Below the pieces are notes generated by a model. That model was not told the DNA's origin. It made no database searches and was given only the letters and a program-made list of their open reading frames with translations. This document shows, in pieces, positions 1-6,833 of a DNA stretch of 64,000 bases. Both the position numbers and the translations under genes were made by a program. Positions within the stretch are counted from its first letter, which is position 1; each line of letters opens with the position of its first letter. Source of the stretch: Roseovarius sp. THAF9 (GTDB taxonomy: Bacteria; Pseudomonadota; Alphaproteobacteria; Rhodobacterales; Rhodobacteraceae); contig NZ_CP045404.1 in assembly GCF_009363715.1 (NCBI RefSeq), forward strand, positions 2,696,001 through 2,760,000, in the 5' to 3' direction.

Positions 1-194
1 TCCTCGGTGGCATCCGGCGTCATCACCCCCGCCGCCATGTCGGCAAAGCTGTTGCCGATGCTGGCCTCCACGCCGCCCGCATCGCCCTCGATCTCGATCA
101 CCTCGGCCTCGAAAATTGCGGCCACGACGGTACCATGCATCACAAGTGCGGCCGTGGCGGCAAAGATTTTCACAAGCCGGGATGACGCGATCAT
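1..194 (-). CDS. tonB: TonB-like energy transducer, N-terminal part (cut by window edge)
   Basis: Only about 64 N-terminal residues are inside the window. They begin MIASSRLVKIFAATAALVMH, a short cytoplasmic stretch followed by one hydrophobic anchor, then a periplasmic part rich in E, G and A. The ATG overlaps the stop of the upstream exbD gene (ATGA), so the genes are translationally coupled. An anchored protein directly after exbB-exbD-exbD is expected to be the TonB-type transducer that carries proton-motive energy to outer-membrane receptors. The C-terminal TonB fold lies outside the window, so the call rests on position and N-terminal architecture; a TolA-like role is possible. Confidence 0.6.
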   Translation of the reverse strand, partial: MIASSRLVKIFAATAALVMHGTVVAAIFEAEVIEIEGDAGGVEASIGNSFADMAAGVMTPDATE

Positions 195-577
195 TCCAGC
201 CCTCTCTGGGTGACGATCACCACGCGTTCCGCCCCCGCACCGCGCAGATCCCGAGCCAGATTCACAAGAGTCTGCGCCGACAGCTCCTGGTCGGGGACCA
301 CGCGCACCACCTCGCGCTCCTCCTCGCTGCGCCGTTCCAGGAAATCCTCGGCCGACGCGATATCCTCGCCGCGAAAACTCATCCGCCCGTCAGGATGCAC
401 GATCAGCGTGTCGGGCGGCGACCGCCCTTCCAGGTCCGCCGTCCGCACAAGGCTCAGGTCCTTGTCCAACGGCTGCGACAGGGTGCCCGCCACCATGAAG
501 AACACCAACATCAGGAACACGATGTTGATCAGCGCAATGGTCGGCTCCCGGCGCGAGGATGTCTTGGCCTTGCGCAT
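191..577 (-). CDS. exbD: ExbD/TolR-family protein with Asn in place of the membrane Asp
   Basis: 128-residue biopolymer transport protein: short basic N-terminus, one membrane helix (about residues 13-33, EPTIALINIVFLMLVFFMVA) and a periplasmic domain. In ExbD/TolR/MotB proteins this helix has one essential Asp that carries protons. The equivalent position here is Asn (ALIN-I), while the neighbouring paralogue keeps Asp (SLID-V). It follows that paralogue by one base and overlaps the next gene. I infer that the two ExbD proteins form one complex in which only one type of subunit carries protons. Confidence 0.85.
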   Translation of the reverse strand: MRKAKTSSRREPTIALINIVFLMLVFFMVAGTLSQPLDKDLSLVRTADLEGRSPPDTLIVHPDGRMSFRGEDIASAEDFLERRSEEEREVVRVVPDQELSAQTLVNLARDLRGAGAERVVIVTQRGLE

Positions 578-578
578 C

Positions 579-959
579 TCAGGACCCCAGCACGCTGATG
601 CTGACCCGGTCGATGCTCCGCAGCACCACCAGCAGATCGGTCAAGCGCTGTGCCGTCACACCGTCGCGCAGGCTGACGACCACGCGCCGCGCCTCGTCGC
701 TCGGCGGCATCTCGGCAAAGGCGGCACTCAGCCCTTCGATCTCCATTTCCTGTCCGTTCAGGCTCAACCCCTCGTCGCTCAGGCGCAGAAAGCTGATCTT
801 GGTCTCGCTGCTGCCACTGCCGCCCGCCCCGGCGGCTGCCAGTTCGACGTCCGCAAAGCGCGAAAAGGTCGATGACAGCATGAAGAACAAAAGTAGCAGA
901 AAGATCACGTCGATCAGCGACGTCATCGACAAGCGCCTGCGCCGCGAGGTCTTACGCAC
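579..959 (-). CDS. exbD: ExbD/TolR-family protein (canonical Asp retained)
   Basis: Single-span inner-membrane protein of the ExbB-ExbD-TonB motor. The membrane helix has the proton-carrying Asp in SLIDVIFLLLLFFML. I chose the GTG at 959 because GAGGCGGAG lies just upstream and the start overlaps the exbB stop by eight bases. An ATG at 989 would add ten residues (MPPSSRRSRA) and a larger overlap without a ribosome binding site. With the GTG the protein is 126 residues, usual for the family. It lies between exbB and a second exbD that lacks the Asp. Confidence 0.85.
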   Translation of the reverse strand: MRKTSRRRRLSMTSLIDVIFLLLLFFMLSSTFSRFADVELAAAGAGGSGSSETKISFLRLSDEGLSLNGQEMEIEGLSAAFAEMPPSDEARRVVVSLRDGVTAQRLTDLLVVLRSIDRVSISVLGS

Positions 960-1605
960 GGCTCGGCTCCGCCTCGAACTCGGTGGCATGCCCGGCCCGC
1001 CCCTGCGGATAGAGAACCGTCGAAATCGCCCGCTCCGCCGTGACCCGTTCGCCGTCCATACGGCCCTCGAACCAGCTCAGCACCATCGAGGTCGGCATGG
1101 CAACGGCCAGCCCCACGGCGGTGGTCAGCAGCGCCACCCAGATGCCACCCGCCAGAAGCGACGGATCGACCTGCGACCCGGCCTCCTGCAAGGACTGGAA
1201 CGCCTCGATCATGCCCAGCACCGTGCCGAACAGACCCAAGAGCGGCGCCAGCTGCGCCACGCTGTCAAGCAGGCGAAACCCGCCTTCCAACCGGGCAAAG
1301 CGCGATTCCGCCTCGGCTTCCAGCCTCTTGGCATCCTCGGGCCGGGCCGAGAACGCCATTTCGATCACCGGCGCAAGGTAGCTTTTCGATTGCTTCAGTG
1401 CTGCCAGCGCCGCCGCAAGGTCGCCCGCGTCCCAGGCCGCGACCGCATCCTTCAGCGCCTTGTGCCGTCCGACACCCGCCGCCGAGAACTGCCACAGCTT
1501 GTAAAGGATCGTCGCCAGCGTGATTACCGACACCGCCAGCAGGATCAGAACGACCGGACCGCCAAGATCGACGATCTGGCCCAGGCTTTGAAGTATCCCG
1601 TTCAT
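952..1605 (-). CDS. exbB: MotA/TolQ/ExbB proton channel family protein
   Basis: 217-residue inner-membrane protein with three hydrophobic segments (about residues 15-35, 115-140 and 155-180) and the family core LAPLLGLFGTVLGMIEAFQ followed by GGIWVALLTTAVGLAVAMP. ExbB proteins form the pentameric stator around ExbD that uses the proton gradient to drive TonB. Its start overlaps the upstream secreted-protein gene (ATGA) and its end overlaps exbD, so the whole set is one tight leftward operon. TolQ is an alternative reading, but there is no tolA, tolB or pal in view and two exbD genes follow. Confidence 0.9.
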   Translation of the reverse strand: MNGILQSLGQIVDLGGPVVLILLAVSVITLATILYKLWQFSAAGVGRHKALKDAVAAWDAGDLAAALAALKQSKSYLAPVIEMAFSARPEDAKRLEAEAESRFARLEGGFRLLDSVAQLAPLLGLFGTVLGMIEAFQSLQEAGSQVDPSLLAGGIWVALLTTAVGLAVAMPTSMVLSWFEGRMDGERVTAERAISTVLYPQGRAGHATEFEAEPSRA

Positions 1606-2036
1606 CCCGTCACCTCGATATCCGTGCGCGTGTCCAGTTTCAGATCGGTCTCGCAGGCGCTTTCCGGCAACTCCGCCGCCTCGCAGGTATGCGCCCCGTT
1701 GATCAGCACCTGCCCCAACCCGTCACAGGCCATGCCCGGCACGGTGAACTGGCGCACCCGCGGGCGCCCCGGCGGCAGGGTTCCGAAATCGAACAGCGTC
1801 AGGCGGTCCACCTGCCCCTGGCTGTCGAACAGCACGGTTTCATACACCGCCTTGTCGATCTGGCTCTGATGTCCGTTGATCACCAGGAAGGTCAGCGTGC
1901 AGCTGCCCTCGTTCGCCTTGGTCGCGTTCAGCTCGATCAGCACGGCCTCGCCCAGCTCTTCTTCCTGCGCCAAAACGCCTTGTGCCGCCCACAAGCCCGT
2001 CACCATCGCAACGACGCCGGTCATGATCCTCTTCAT
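1602..2036 (-). CDS. Secreted protein of unknown function, first gene of the exbB operon
   Basis: 144 residues starting MKRIMTGVVAMVTGLWAAQG with a signal peptide cleaved near VLAQ-EE. The start at 2036 is chosen because AGGGAGA lies upstream and the signal peptide begins there; in-frame sequence further upstream looks non-coding. The mature part has four Cys (SCTLTFLVIN, MACDGLG, HTCEAAE, SACETDL), which could form two disulfides in the periplasm. It overlaps exbB by four bases. I do not recognise a named family. Context suggests a periplasmic accessory to the Exb/Ton motor, which is inference only. Confidence 0.75.
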   Translation of the reverse strand: MKRIMTGVVAMVTGLWAAQGVLAQEEELGEAVLIELNATKANEGSCTLTFLVINGHQSQIDKAVYETVLFDSQGQVDRLTLFDFGTLPPGRPRVRQFTVPGMACDGLGQVLINGAHTCEAAELPESACETDLKLDTRTDIEVTG

Positions 2037-2370
2037 CTCGCGTCTCCCTTTCACGTGATCCACGCCGCGCCCCGCAGGATGCAGGCCGGGCCACGTTTCA
2101 AACCAATTCTTGGCGCGATCAAGCGCCCTGCGACCGTGACTATTGCGGAAAATGAGGGGATTCGGAACGCGGCTTGCCCGCAGATCGCGATTTCGTGCGC
2201 ATCCCCCGATCTTCTGCCACCGGTGCGTATGTCGTGCGTCGGCCTGGCAGAAGATGAGACTCGGCTTGGAGACGCGTTGGCGCATATGTCTCACATCCAA
2301 ATGGGACACTCAATACCTAAACAAATTTATCAGGTATACCCGCTGCACTCGTCTCGTCATGCAGACCAAA
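2037..2370. other. Gene-free stretch upstream of the exb operon
   Basis: About 330 bases without a convincing gene. It should hold the promoter of the leftward exb operon. Near 2314-2338 an inverted repeat ATACCT-N13-AGGTAT sits in AT-rich sequence and could be an operator or promoter element. No clear Fur box or EcfG promoter was seen. Confidence 0.4.
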
Positions 2371-2405
2371 CGAAAACGGGGCGCGCCCATCGGACACGCC
2401 CCGTT
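2371..2405 (-). terminator. Rho-independent terminator of the stress operon ending at 2427
   Basis: Nine-base-pair stem AACGGGGCG / CGCCCCGTT (2375-2383 with 2397-2405). Read leftward it is followed by a T-rich tract (complement of CAAACGAAAA). It lies 20 bases after the stop of the PLDc_N gene. Confidence 0.8.
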
Positions 2406-2426
2406 AAGATCAACTTGTAAGTGCCG

Positions 2427-2621
2427 TTATACCTTCGAGGTCGACGCGCTGCGCGGACCTGCGATCAGCCAGATGATGAAGCCGATAATCGGCAGGACGA
2501 TCACGAGCAAACTCCACAGCACCTTCTTACCGGTCGAGGCGCTCGAGCCGATGATATTCACCAGCGCCCAGATATCCAGCACCAGCACGATAAGGCCACC
2601 AAGGCCACCAATCTCCAACAT
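2427..2621 (-). CDS. Small PLDc_N-domain membrane protein
   Basis: 64 residues with two membrane helices (LGGLIVLVLDIWALVNIIGS and VLWSLLVIVLPIIGFIIWLI) and the family tail GPR. This is the two-helix module found at the N-terminus of cardiolipin synthases and as stand-alone small stress proteins. The loop has the typical charged K-K between helices. It is the third gene after a consensus EcfG promoter and has its own near-consensus site at 2646-2670. Likely role: membrane protein induced by general stress; biochemical activity unknown because no phospholipase HKD motif is present. Confidence 0.85.
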   Translation of the reverse strand: MLEIGGLGGLIVLVLDIWALVNIIGSSASTGKKVLWSLLVIVLPIIGFIIWLIAGPRSASTSKV

Positions 2622-2645
2622 TTTCGTCTCCTTTTCTAAGTGTCT

Positions 2646-2670
2646 AACGCTTAAGTCTCACGTTTGTTTC
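2646..2670 (-). promoter_or_regulatory. Candidate EcfG promoter (GAAAC-N16-CGTT), one mismatch
   Basis: On the minus strand GAAAC (2670-2666), 16 bases, CGTT (2649-2646), 25 bases before the PLDc_N start. The -35 differs by one base from GGAAC. Spacing equals that of the consensus sites nearby. Confidence 0.5.
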
Positions 2671-2881
2671 AGGCCTTGCGCACTTCGCTGGCGCTTTTCA
2701 GCACCTCGTCGCCATCTTCCTGTTCGATCAGGTACGCAGGGCAATCGTCATCCGCGTCCCGCGTAATTTCCGATTCCTTGATCTTGACGGTCGTCTTTTG
2801 GGTGTAGACCTTCTTGACCTCACCTTGACCGGTGCCGTTGCCCCAGCCCCATTCGACCTTGTCACCCTGAGAGATTGCCAT
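2669..2881 (-). CDS. DUF2945 (TUDOR-like) small protein
   Basis: 70 residues, MAISQGDKVEWGWGNGTGQG then a beta-rich segment with KVYTQKTTVKIKESEITRD and a C-terminal EVRKA. This matches the DUF2945 family ('hypervirulence-associated TUDOR domain') of short, soluble, barrel-like proteins found among stress genes of alphaproteobacteria. Its start follows the stop of the Rho-N-like gene by one base, so both are co-transcribed from the EcfG promoter at 3177-3201. Molecular function is unknown; the fold suggests binding of nucleic acid or peptide. Confidence 0.85.
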   Translation of the reverse strand: MAISQGDKVEWGWGNGTGQGEVKKVYTQKTTVKIKESEITRDADDDCPAYLIEQEDGDEVLKSASEVRKA

Positions 2882-2882
2882 C

Positions 2883-3146
2883 TCAGTCGCGCCTCAGCGC
2901 GTCGATCAGTTCTTCCTTGGTCATATCCGACCGACCTTCGATCCCGACATTCTGCGCCTGGTCGTAAAGATCGGCTTTTGACCATTCTTCATAGGGCGGC
3001 GCCTTGCCGCCTTTCTTTGACGGGGCCATGTCATCATTGGCTTGCGCATTGGCGATCCGCGCGGCCTTGGACTTGCTGTAGCCCTTGTCGCGCAGGGCTT
3101 CGTATGTGTCTTCGTCCTTGATGGACGATCCGTTCGACTGTGCCAT
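2883..3146 (-). CDS. Small Rho-N/SAP-like protein (DUF7218 type)
   Basis: 87 hydrophilic residues. The N-terminal half has KDEDTYEALRDKGYSKSKAA, typical of the small family often annotated DUF7218; the C-terminal half (YEEWSKADLYDQAQNVGIEG, then MTKEELIDALRRD) is a helix-loop-helix like the Rho transcription terminator N-terminal domain, which binds nucleic acid. First gene of a leftward unit, 30 bases after a perfect EcfG promoter and with GGAGAGA upstream. Likely a general-stress protein; binding target unknown. Confidence 0.85.
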   Translation of the reverse strand: MAQSNGSSIKDEDTYEALRDKGYSKSKAARIANAQANDDMAPSKKGGKAPPYEEWSKADLYDQAQNVGIEGRSDMTKEELIDALRRD

Positions 3147-3176
3147 GACGGTCTCTCCGAATTATGCTGGGGATAA

Positions 3177-3201
3177 AACGTCGCGCCGCCCTATTTGTTC
3201 C
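3177..3201 (-). promoter_or_regulatory. Consensus EcfG promoter (GGAAC-N16-CGTT)
   Basis: Minus-strand GGAAC (3201-3197), 16-base spacer, CGTT (3180-3177), 30 bases before the start at 3146. It would drive the Rho-N-like, DUF2945 and PLDc_N genes. Confidence 0.85.
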
Positions 3202-3259
3202 CGCAAACGTGGTGTAACCGCGATATGTGCAGGCAAAGTGCCGATGACCGGAGTGGGTA

Positions 3260-4093
3260 ATGTCGAAGACCGATAATAATTTGATCAAGCAGGAAAAAGA
3301 AAAGGAAGCGATCGAGGAAGCCGCGGCGCTGTCGCCGCGCCTGATCTTCGAGTCGATCCGTCGCAACGGCGAGGAAGAGCTGGAACGCCCTATGACCGCG
3401 CTATGGTTCTCGGGCATCGCCGCCGGCCTGCTGATCTCCTTCTCGGTCCTGACCGAGGCGATCCTGCGGTCTCACCTGCCTGATGCGGAATGGGCCTATA
3501 TCATTGAGAATTTCGGCTATTCGCTGGGCTTCGTGCTGGTCATCATGGCCCGGCTGCAGCTGTTTACCGAAAACACCATCACCACGGTCGTGCCCGTGAT
3601 GATCGACCCGTGCGCCCACACCATCGGTCGCACCGCCAGATTATGGAGCGCGGTCCTGGTGGCCAATATCATCGGCGCGTTCATCGTCGCGGCATTCTTT
3701 GCCTATGGCGGCGTTTTGACAGAAGACGTCTCTGCCGCTTTCACCGATCTCAGCCGCCACGCCACAAGCTTTCCACCGTTCGAGGGTTTCATGCGCGGCA
3801 TCCCCGCCGGTGTCCTGATCGCCGCGATCGTCTGGATGCTGCCGTCCTCCAAGCGCAACGAGATCGGCTTGATCGTGCTTTTCACATGGCTGATTGCCCT
3901 CGGCGACTTCACCCACGTGATCGCTGGCTCGGTCGAGATGGCCTACCTGATGGTGCAGGGACAACTCGATGCCACCCCCGCCTTCGTCGAATTCTTTCTT
4001 CCCGTGCTACTCGGCAACGTGGTGGGCGGCACAATGATCTTTACCGTCCTGACCTATGCTCAGGTCATGCCCGAGGTCGACGAGCCCCGCTGA
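3260..4093 (+). CDS. Formate/nitrite transporter (FNT) family protein, YfdC-like
   Basis: 277 residues. A charged cytoplasmic N-terminus of about 45 residues (KQEKEKEAIEEAAALSPRLI) is followed by six membrane helices: TALWFSGIAAGLLISFSV, IENFGYSLGFVLVIMARLQL, RLWSAVLVANIIGAFIVAAF, MRGIPAGVLIAAIVWMLP, EIGLIVLFTWLIALGDFTHV and FFLPVLLGNVVGGTMIFTVL. FTENT after helix 2 and the GDFTHVIAGS segment are conserved FNT features. Such proteins are pentameric channels for small monovalent anions; the long N-terminus points to the YfdC branch with unknown substrate. GGAG precedes the ATG. The gene is divergent from the stress operon and ends against a terminator. Confidence 0.9.
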   Translation: MSKTDNNLIKQEKEKEAIEEAAALSPRLIFESIRRNGEEELERPMTALWFSGIAAGLLISFSVLTEAILRSHLPDAEWAYIIENFGYSLGFVLVIMARLQLFTENTITTVVPVMIDPCAHTIGRTARLWSAVLVANIIGAFIVAAFFAYGGVLTEDVSAAFTDLSRHATSFPPFEGFMRGIPAGVLIAAIVWMLPSSKRNEIGLIVLFTWLIALGDFTHVIAGSVEMAYLMVQGQLDATPAFVEFFLPVLLGNVVGGTMIFTVLTYAQVMPEVDEPR

Positions 4094-4102
4094 CTCGATC
4101 CC

Positions 4103-4140
4103 AAACGAAAATGCGCGTGACCCTGACAGGGCACGCGCAT
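4103..4140 (-). terminator. Terminator between convergent genes
   Basis: Long stem ATGCGCGTG...CACGCGCAT (4111-4119 with 4132-4140) with an inner CCCT/AGGG pair. Read leftward it is followed by a T-rich tract (complement of AAACGAAA). It serves the gene ending at 4170 and may also stop the rightward FNT transcript. Confidence 0.75.
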
Positions 4141-4169
4141 CCGTACTGGTTCAAATCTGTGAACGAAGG

Positions 4170-4463
4170 TTAATTGTAAGACGCGAGACCGATTTGAGCC
4201 TCGCCTTTGTTCAGCCCGCCGCCGTGAATGTCCACGTCGCGCAACGCGTTGTTGCGGTCAAGCACCGTATGCACGCTCAGCACCTTGTTCCCGTGGCTCT
4301 TGCCCGGGTCTTCGATGATCGTCTGAAGCTCGGCGCGGGCGTCCTCATCCAGCGCGCTCATGTCTACCGCGACGACGTAGTCTTTCAACGCGTCAGCCAG
4401 CGGCGCGGCTGTCGCGGCCAGAGGCATCGTTCCGATCAGAATGGCAAGTGCAAAGCGTTTCAT
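4170..4463 (-). CDS. Small secreted protein in the stress regulon
   Basis: 97 residues; signal peptide MKRFALAILIGTMPLAATAA followed by a 78-residue mature part without Cys (start PLADALKDYVVAVDMSALDE). ATG 4463 is preferred because of AGGGGAG upstream and a perfect EcfG promoter 33 bases before it; longer in-frame starts would lie upstream of that promoter. I do not recognise the family. Expected to be a periplasmic protein made on EcfG activation. Single-gene unit with a terminator on each side. Confidence 0.75.
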   Translation of the reverse strand: MKRFALAILIGTMPLAATAAPLADALKDYVVAVDMSALDEDARAELQTIIEDPGKSHGNKVLSVHTVLDRNNALRDVDIHGGGLNKGEAQIGLASYN

Positions 4464-4495
4464 CGTTACTCCCCTTTCAAAAGGTTCACTCAATA

Positions 4496-4520
4496 AACGC
4501 TTGGAATCTAAGTGGGTTCC
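4496..4520 (-). promoter_or_regulatory. Consensus EcfG promoter (GGAAC-N16-CGTT)
   Basis: Minus-strand GGAAC (4520-4516), 16 bases, CGTT (4499-4496), 33 bases before the start at 4463. The -35 touches the T-rich tract of the upstream terminator, so the two units are packed end to end. Confidence 0.85.
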
Positions 4521-4561
4521 CAAAAAGTTAAGCACCGCAGCCTGGGACGGGCTGCGGTGCT
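4521..4561 (-). terminator. Rho-independent terminator of the two-gene membrane-protein unit
   Basis: Perfect 12-bp stem AGCACCGCAGCC / GGCTGCGGTGCT (4531-4542 with 4550-4561), loop of seven, followed leftward by TAACTTTTTG. It lies 45 bases after the stop at 4607. Confidence 0.9.
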
Positions 4562-4606
4562 GGGCGCGTTATACGCGCCGCGCTGACAGGGGACGGGGGG
4601 ATGCTG

Positions 4607-4756
4607 TCAGCGCGTCTCAACGGCGTCCTGCCCGGGCTTCGAGCGTTCACGCCTATGTTCTTGCCGCTTCACAAAAATCGCAAAGCCAAGGATCACCACG
4701 TTCGCGATGATGAACAGCCCGGGGACAAAAAAGTCTGCCACGGTACCTGTCTGCAT
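4607..4756 (-). CDS. 49-residue single-span membrane protein
   Basis: Short gene starting ATG at 4756, translated MQTGTVADFFVPGLFIIANV then VILGFAIFVKRQEHRRERSK and a nine-residue tail. It has one membrane helix (about residues 9-29) followed by a strongly basic cytoplasmic tail, as in small stress-induced membrane proteins. It starts three bases after the stop of the upstream 67-residue gene and ends 45 bases before a strong terminator, so both are one unit from the EcfG promoter at 4995-5019. Family not recognised. Confidence 0.65.
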   Translation of the reverse strand: MQTGTVADFFVPGLFIIANVVILGFAIFVKRQEHRRERSKPGQDAVETR

Positions 4757-4759
4757 CGC

Positions 4760-4963
4760 CTAGTTGGCGGTGTCGGAACCGGCAGAGGTCTCCGTGCTTG
4801 TTGCCGGTGCTTGCACACCATTGCCGGCTTCTTCGCCATCGGTGGCCAGAATGTAGAACACACCGAACAGGATCGCCGCGAAAGCTACAGCCAAGAGCAT
4901 CCCGCCGAGGGGACCGATATGGCGTTTCTTTTGACGTTCCAGATTTGTTTCGGGTGCAGACAT
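4760..4963 (-). CDS. 67-residue single-span membrane protein in the stress regulon
   Basis: Basic N-terminus (TNLERQKKRHIGP), one membrane helix (GGMLLAVAFAAILFGVFYIL) and an acidic/Ser-Thr-rich periplasmic tail. A strong AGGAGG lies six bases before the ATG and a perfect EcfG promoter 32 bases before it. No named family recognised. First gene of a two-gene unit with the 49-residue membrane protein; the opposite charge of the two tails could allow pairing, which is speculation. Confidence 0.8.
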   Translation of the reverse strand: MSAPETNLERQKKRHIGPLGGMLLAVAFAAILFGVFYILATDGEEAGNGVQAPATSTETSAGSDTAN

Positions 4964-4994
4964 GCCGCCTCCTTATCACTTGTTTCAGCGCCTC

Positions 4995-5019
4995 AACGCC
5001 CCGCCTCCGTGCTGGTTCC
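4995..5019 (-). promoter_or_regulatory. Consensus EcfG promoter (GGAAC-N16-CGTT)
   Basis: Minus-strand GGAAC (5019-5015), 16 bases, CGTT (4998-4995), 32 bases before the start at 4963. Confidence 0.85.
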
Positions 5020-5034
5020 AAAAAATATCCCCGC

Positions 5035-6009
5035 TCACGAAATAAATTTTATCAGCGCCTCTTCACCTCGCCGGAACCCGTCCGCAGGTGTGTCAATTTT
5101 CGGAATGCGCGCGCTGTGCGTGCCCGTCTTCAGCCGCGCAAGCTCCATAACATCCGGGTGTACATAGCTTTTCTGCGCAATGGCTGGCGTATTGTGCAGA
5201 CGCTCCGCCGCGGCCTCGGCCAGCGACTTGATGCTGATCTCGTTCGTGCCGGCTGCCACGGCGAAAGCGGCCAGCGTTCCGTGCCAGGTGCGCAACGTCT
5301 TGGCCGTGGCGTCGGTCTGGCACAGCTCATTCAGCTTTGCGTTCAACTGATCCGAAGACACGCTGCGCGCATTCCCGTCTTCGTCCAGCCAAGACACCAG
5401 CGACGGGCCCGGCAAATCTTGGCAAGCCTCCATCACCTTGGCCAGCTTCCTGCCGCGCAAAGTCTTTTCCACCGGCTTGCCGCCCTTGCCCTTGAACGCC
5501 AGCGCAATCGCGTCGCCTTCAATACGCAGGTGCCGCCGCTTCAGCGTGGTCGCGCCATAGGTCCGGTTTTCCGTGACATAAGCACGTGACCCTGGCCGCA
5601 GCGCCGCGCGGTCGACCAGCGCCAGAACCGCTGCCACCGCGGTGTCCTCGCTGCCCACCTCACCCGAAAGATGTTGATCGATCCAGCGGCGCAGCGTCGG
5701 AAGGCTCTGGCCGAACGCGCCAAGCCCCTCGAACTTGGTCTGCGCGCGTTGCGCGGCCCAGTCGGGGTGGTACCTGTATTGCTTGCGCGTCCGCGCGTCG
5801 CGCCCGGTGGCCAGCAGATGCGCATTGCCCATCGGCGCCATCCACACGTCGGTATAGGCCGGAGGCACCGCCAGCGCCTGCAATGCGCGCCGCTTTTTCG
5901 GACAGTCGATCCGCGTCCCGTCGACATTGATGTACGAAAATCCCCGGCCGCGCTTCTCGCGCCGAATGCCGGGGTTGCTGTCAGGGTAATAGACCAGCCG
6001 CTCTGCCAC
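5035..6009 (-). CDS. DNA topoisomerase IB (poxvirus/eukaryote-like)
   Basis: 324 residues. It relaxes supercoiled DNA through a 3'-phosphotyrosyl bond without ATP. The N-terminal domain has the family signature NPGIRREKRGRGFSYINVDG followed by VPPAYTDVWMAP; the catalytic domain has RRHLRI (about residue 185), KTLRTWHGT (Arg and His of the active site) and the nucleophile Tyr in IAQKSYVHPDV near the C-terminus. GTG 6009 is chosen because GGAGG lies nine bases upstream; a longer frame to 6114 would run into the crp/fnr-type gene. A near-consensus EcfG site (GGAAC-N17-CGTC, 6065-6040) lies upstream. Bacterial TopIB genes are common in this group and often lie with stress genes. Confidence 0.9.
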   Translation of the reverse strand: MAERLVYYPDSNPGIRREKRGRGFSYINVDGTRIDCPKKRRALQALAVPPAYTDVWMAPMGNAHLLATGRDARTRKQYRYHPDWAAQRAQTKFEGLGAFGQSLPTLRRWIDQHLSGEVGSEDTAVAAVLALVDRAALRPGSRAYVTENRTYGATTLKRRHLRIEGDAIALAFKGKGGKPVEKTLRGRKLAKVMEACQDLPGPSLVSWLDEDGNARSVSSDQLNAKLNELCQTDATAKTLRTWHGTLAAFAVAAGTNEISIKSLAEAAAERLHNTPAIAQKSYVHPDVMELARLKTGTHSARIPKIDTPADGFRRGEEALIKFIS

Positions 6010-6028
6010 GGGCGATATCCTCCATCGT

Positions 6029-6757
6029 TCAGATAAGAGGACGCGTCGATATCGCTCCCGGTTCCACGTTGCCCAACCGGGCAAGCTCAACTTCTTTGTG
6101 AACGACCAGCGCATCGTCCTGCCAAGTGGCCACCCCGGCTTCGCGCAGGCGCGTCAGCGTCTTGTTGGTATGTACCAGCGACAGGCCGACCGCATCTGCC
6201 AGGTCCTGCTGGCGATACGGCAGCGGCACACGGCCATTCTCGATCAGATCCAATGCCCGCAGGCGCTGATAAAAACGGTAAAGCGCCCATGACACGCGCG
6301 CGATGCCGTTCATCTGCCCGACCGTGACCAGCGCTTCGCCCAGCAACTGCTCTTCTCGCGCGGCCAGGTGTGTCAGGTCAAACGCCCGCTTGGGCTGCGA
6401 CTGGAACAGCCGCCAGAAATCCGAGCGGTTGAAGACGCACAGCTTCATCGTCGTCGTCGCTTCGACCGAATGATCCATCTCGCCCATCACGCCGCTTTGC
6501 AATCCGACGAAATCGCCCGGCAACACGAACCCGACCACCTGCCGCCGCCCGTCTTCCATCGTCTTGTACCGAATGCCCATACCGCTCAGCGCGGTGTAAA
6601 GCTGGGTCGAGGACGCGCCTTCTGCGAGGATCTCGGTCCCCTGTTCGGCCCGCAACTCCCCGGTCTTGAAGCTCGCCATGAACTCAAGTTCGTCGGCCGT
6701 CATCGGGCCGAACAGGTCCAGTTCCCTCAGCGGGCAGGTCCCGCAATCGATCGCCAT
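6029..6757 (-). CDS. Crp/Fnr-family transcription regulator
   Basis: 242 residues: cyclic-nucleotide-binding-like barrel (about 20-130), dimer helix (130-155) and winged helix-turn-helix (about 165-220, with PYRQQDLADAVGLSLVHTNK and RLREAGVATW). The N-terminus has two Cys (MAIDCGTCPLREL) and one more occurs at about residue 107 (KLCVFN). Classical FNR needs four Cys for its iron-sulfur cluster, so oxygen sensing through 4Fe-4S is doubtful. Divergent from the receiver-like gene at 6834 and 19 bases upstream of the topoisomerase start. Target genes unknown. Confidence 0.88.
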   Translation of the reverse strand: MAIDCGTCPLRELDLFGPMTADELEFMASFKTGELRAEQGTEILAEGASSTQLYTALSGMGIRYKTMEDGRRQVVGFVLPGDFVGLQSGVMGEMDHSVEATTTMKLCVFNRSDFWRLFQSQPKRAFDLTHLAAREEQLLGEALVTVGQMNGIARVSWALYRFYQRLRALDLIENGRVPLPYRQQDLADAVGLSLVHTNKTLTRLREAGVATWQDDALVVHKEVELARLGNVEPGAISTRPLI

Positions 6758-6833
6758 TTTACGGTGTATGTCCCAGTTTAATTACGGCGTCATGATTCTC
6801 TGCCATGATCACCCAATACCGAGGGGGTAGTAA

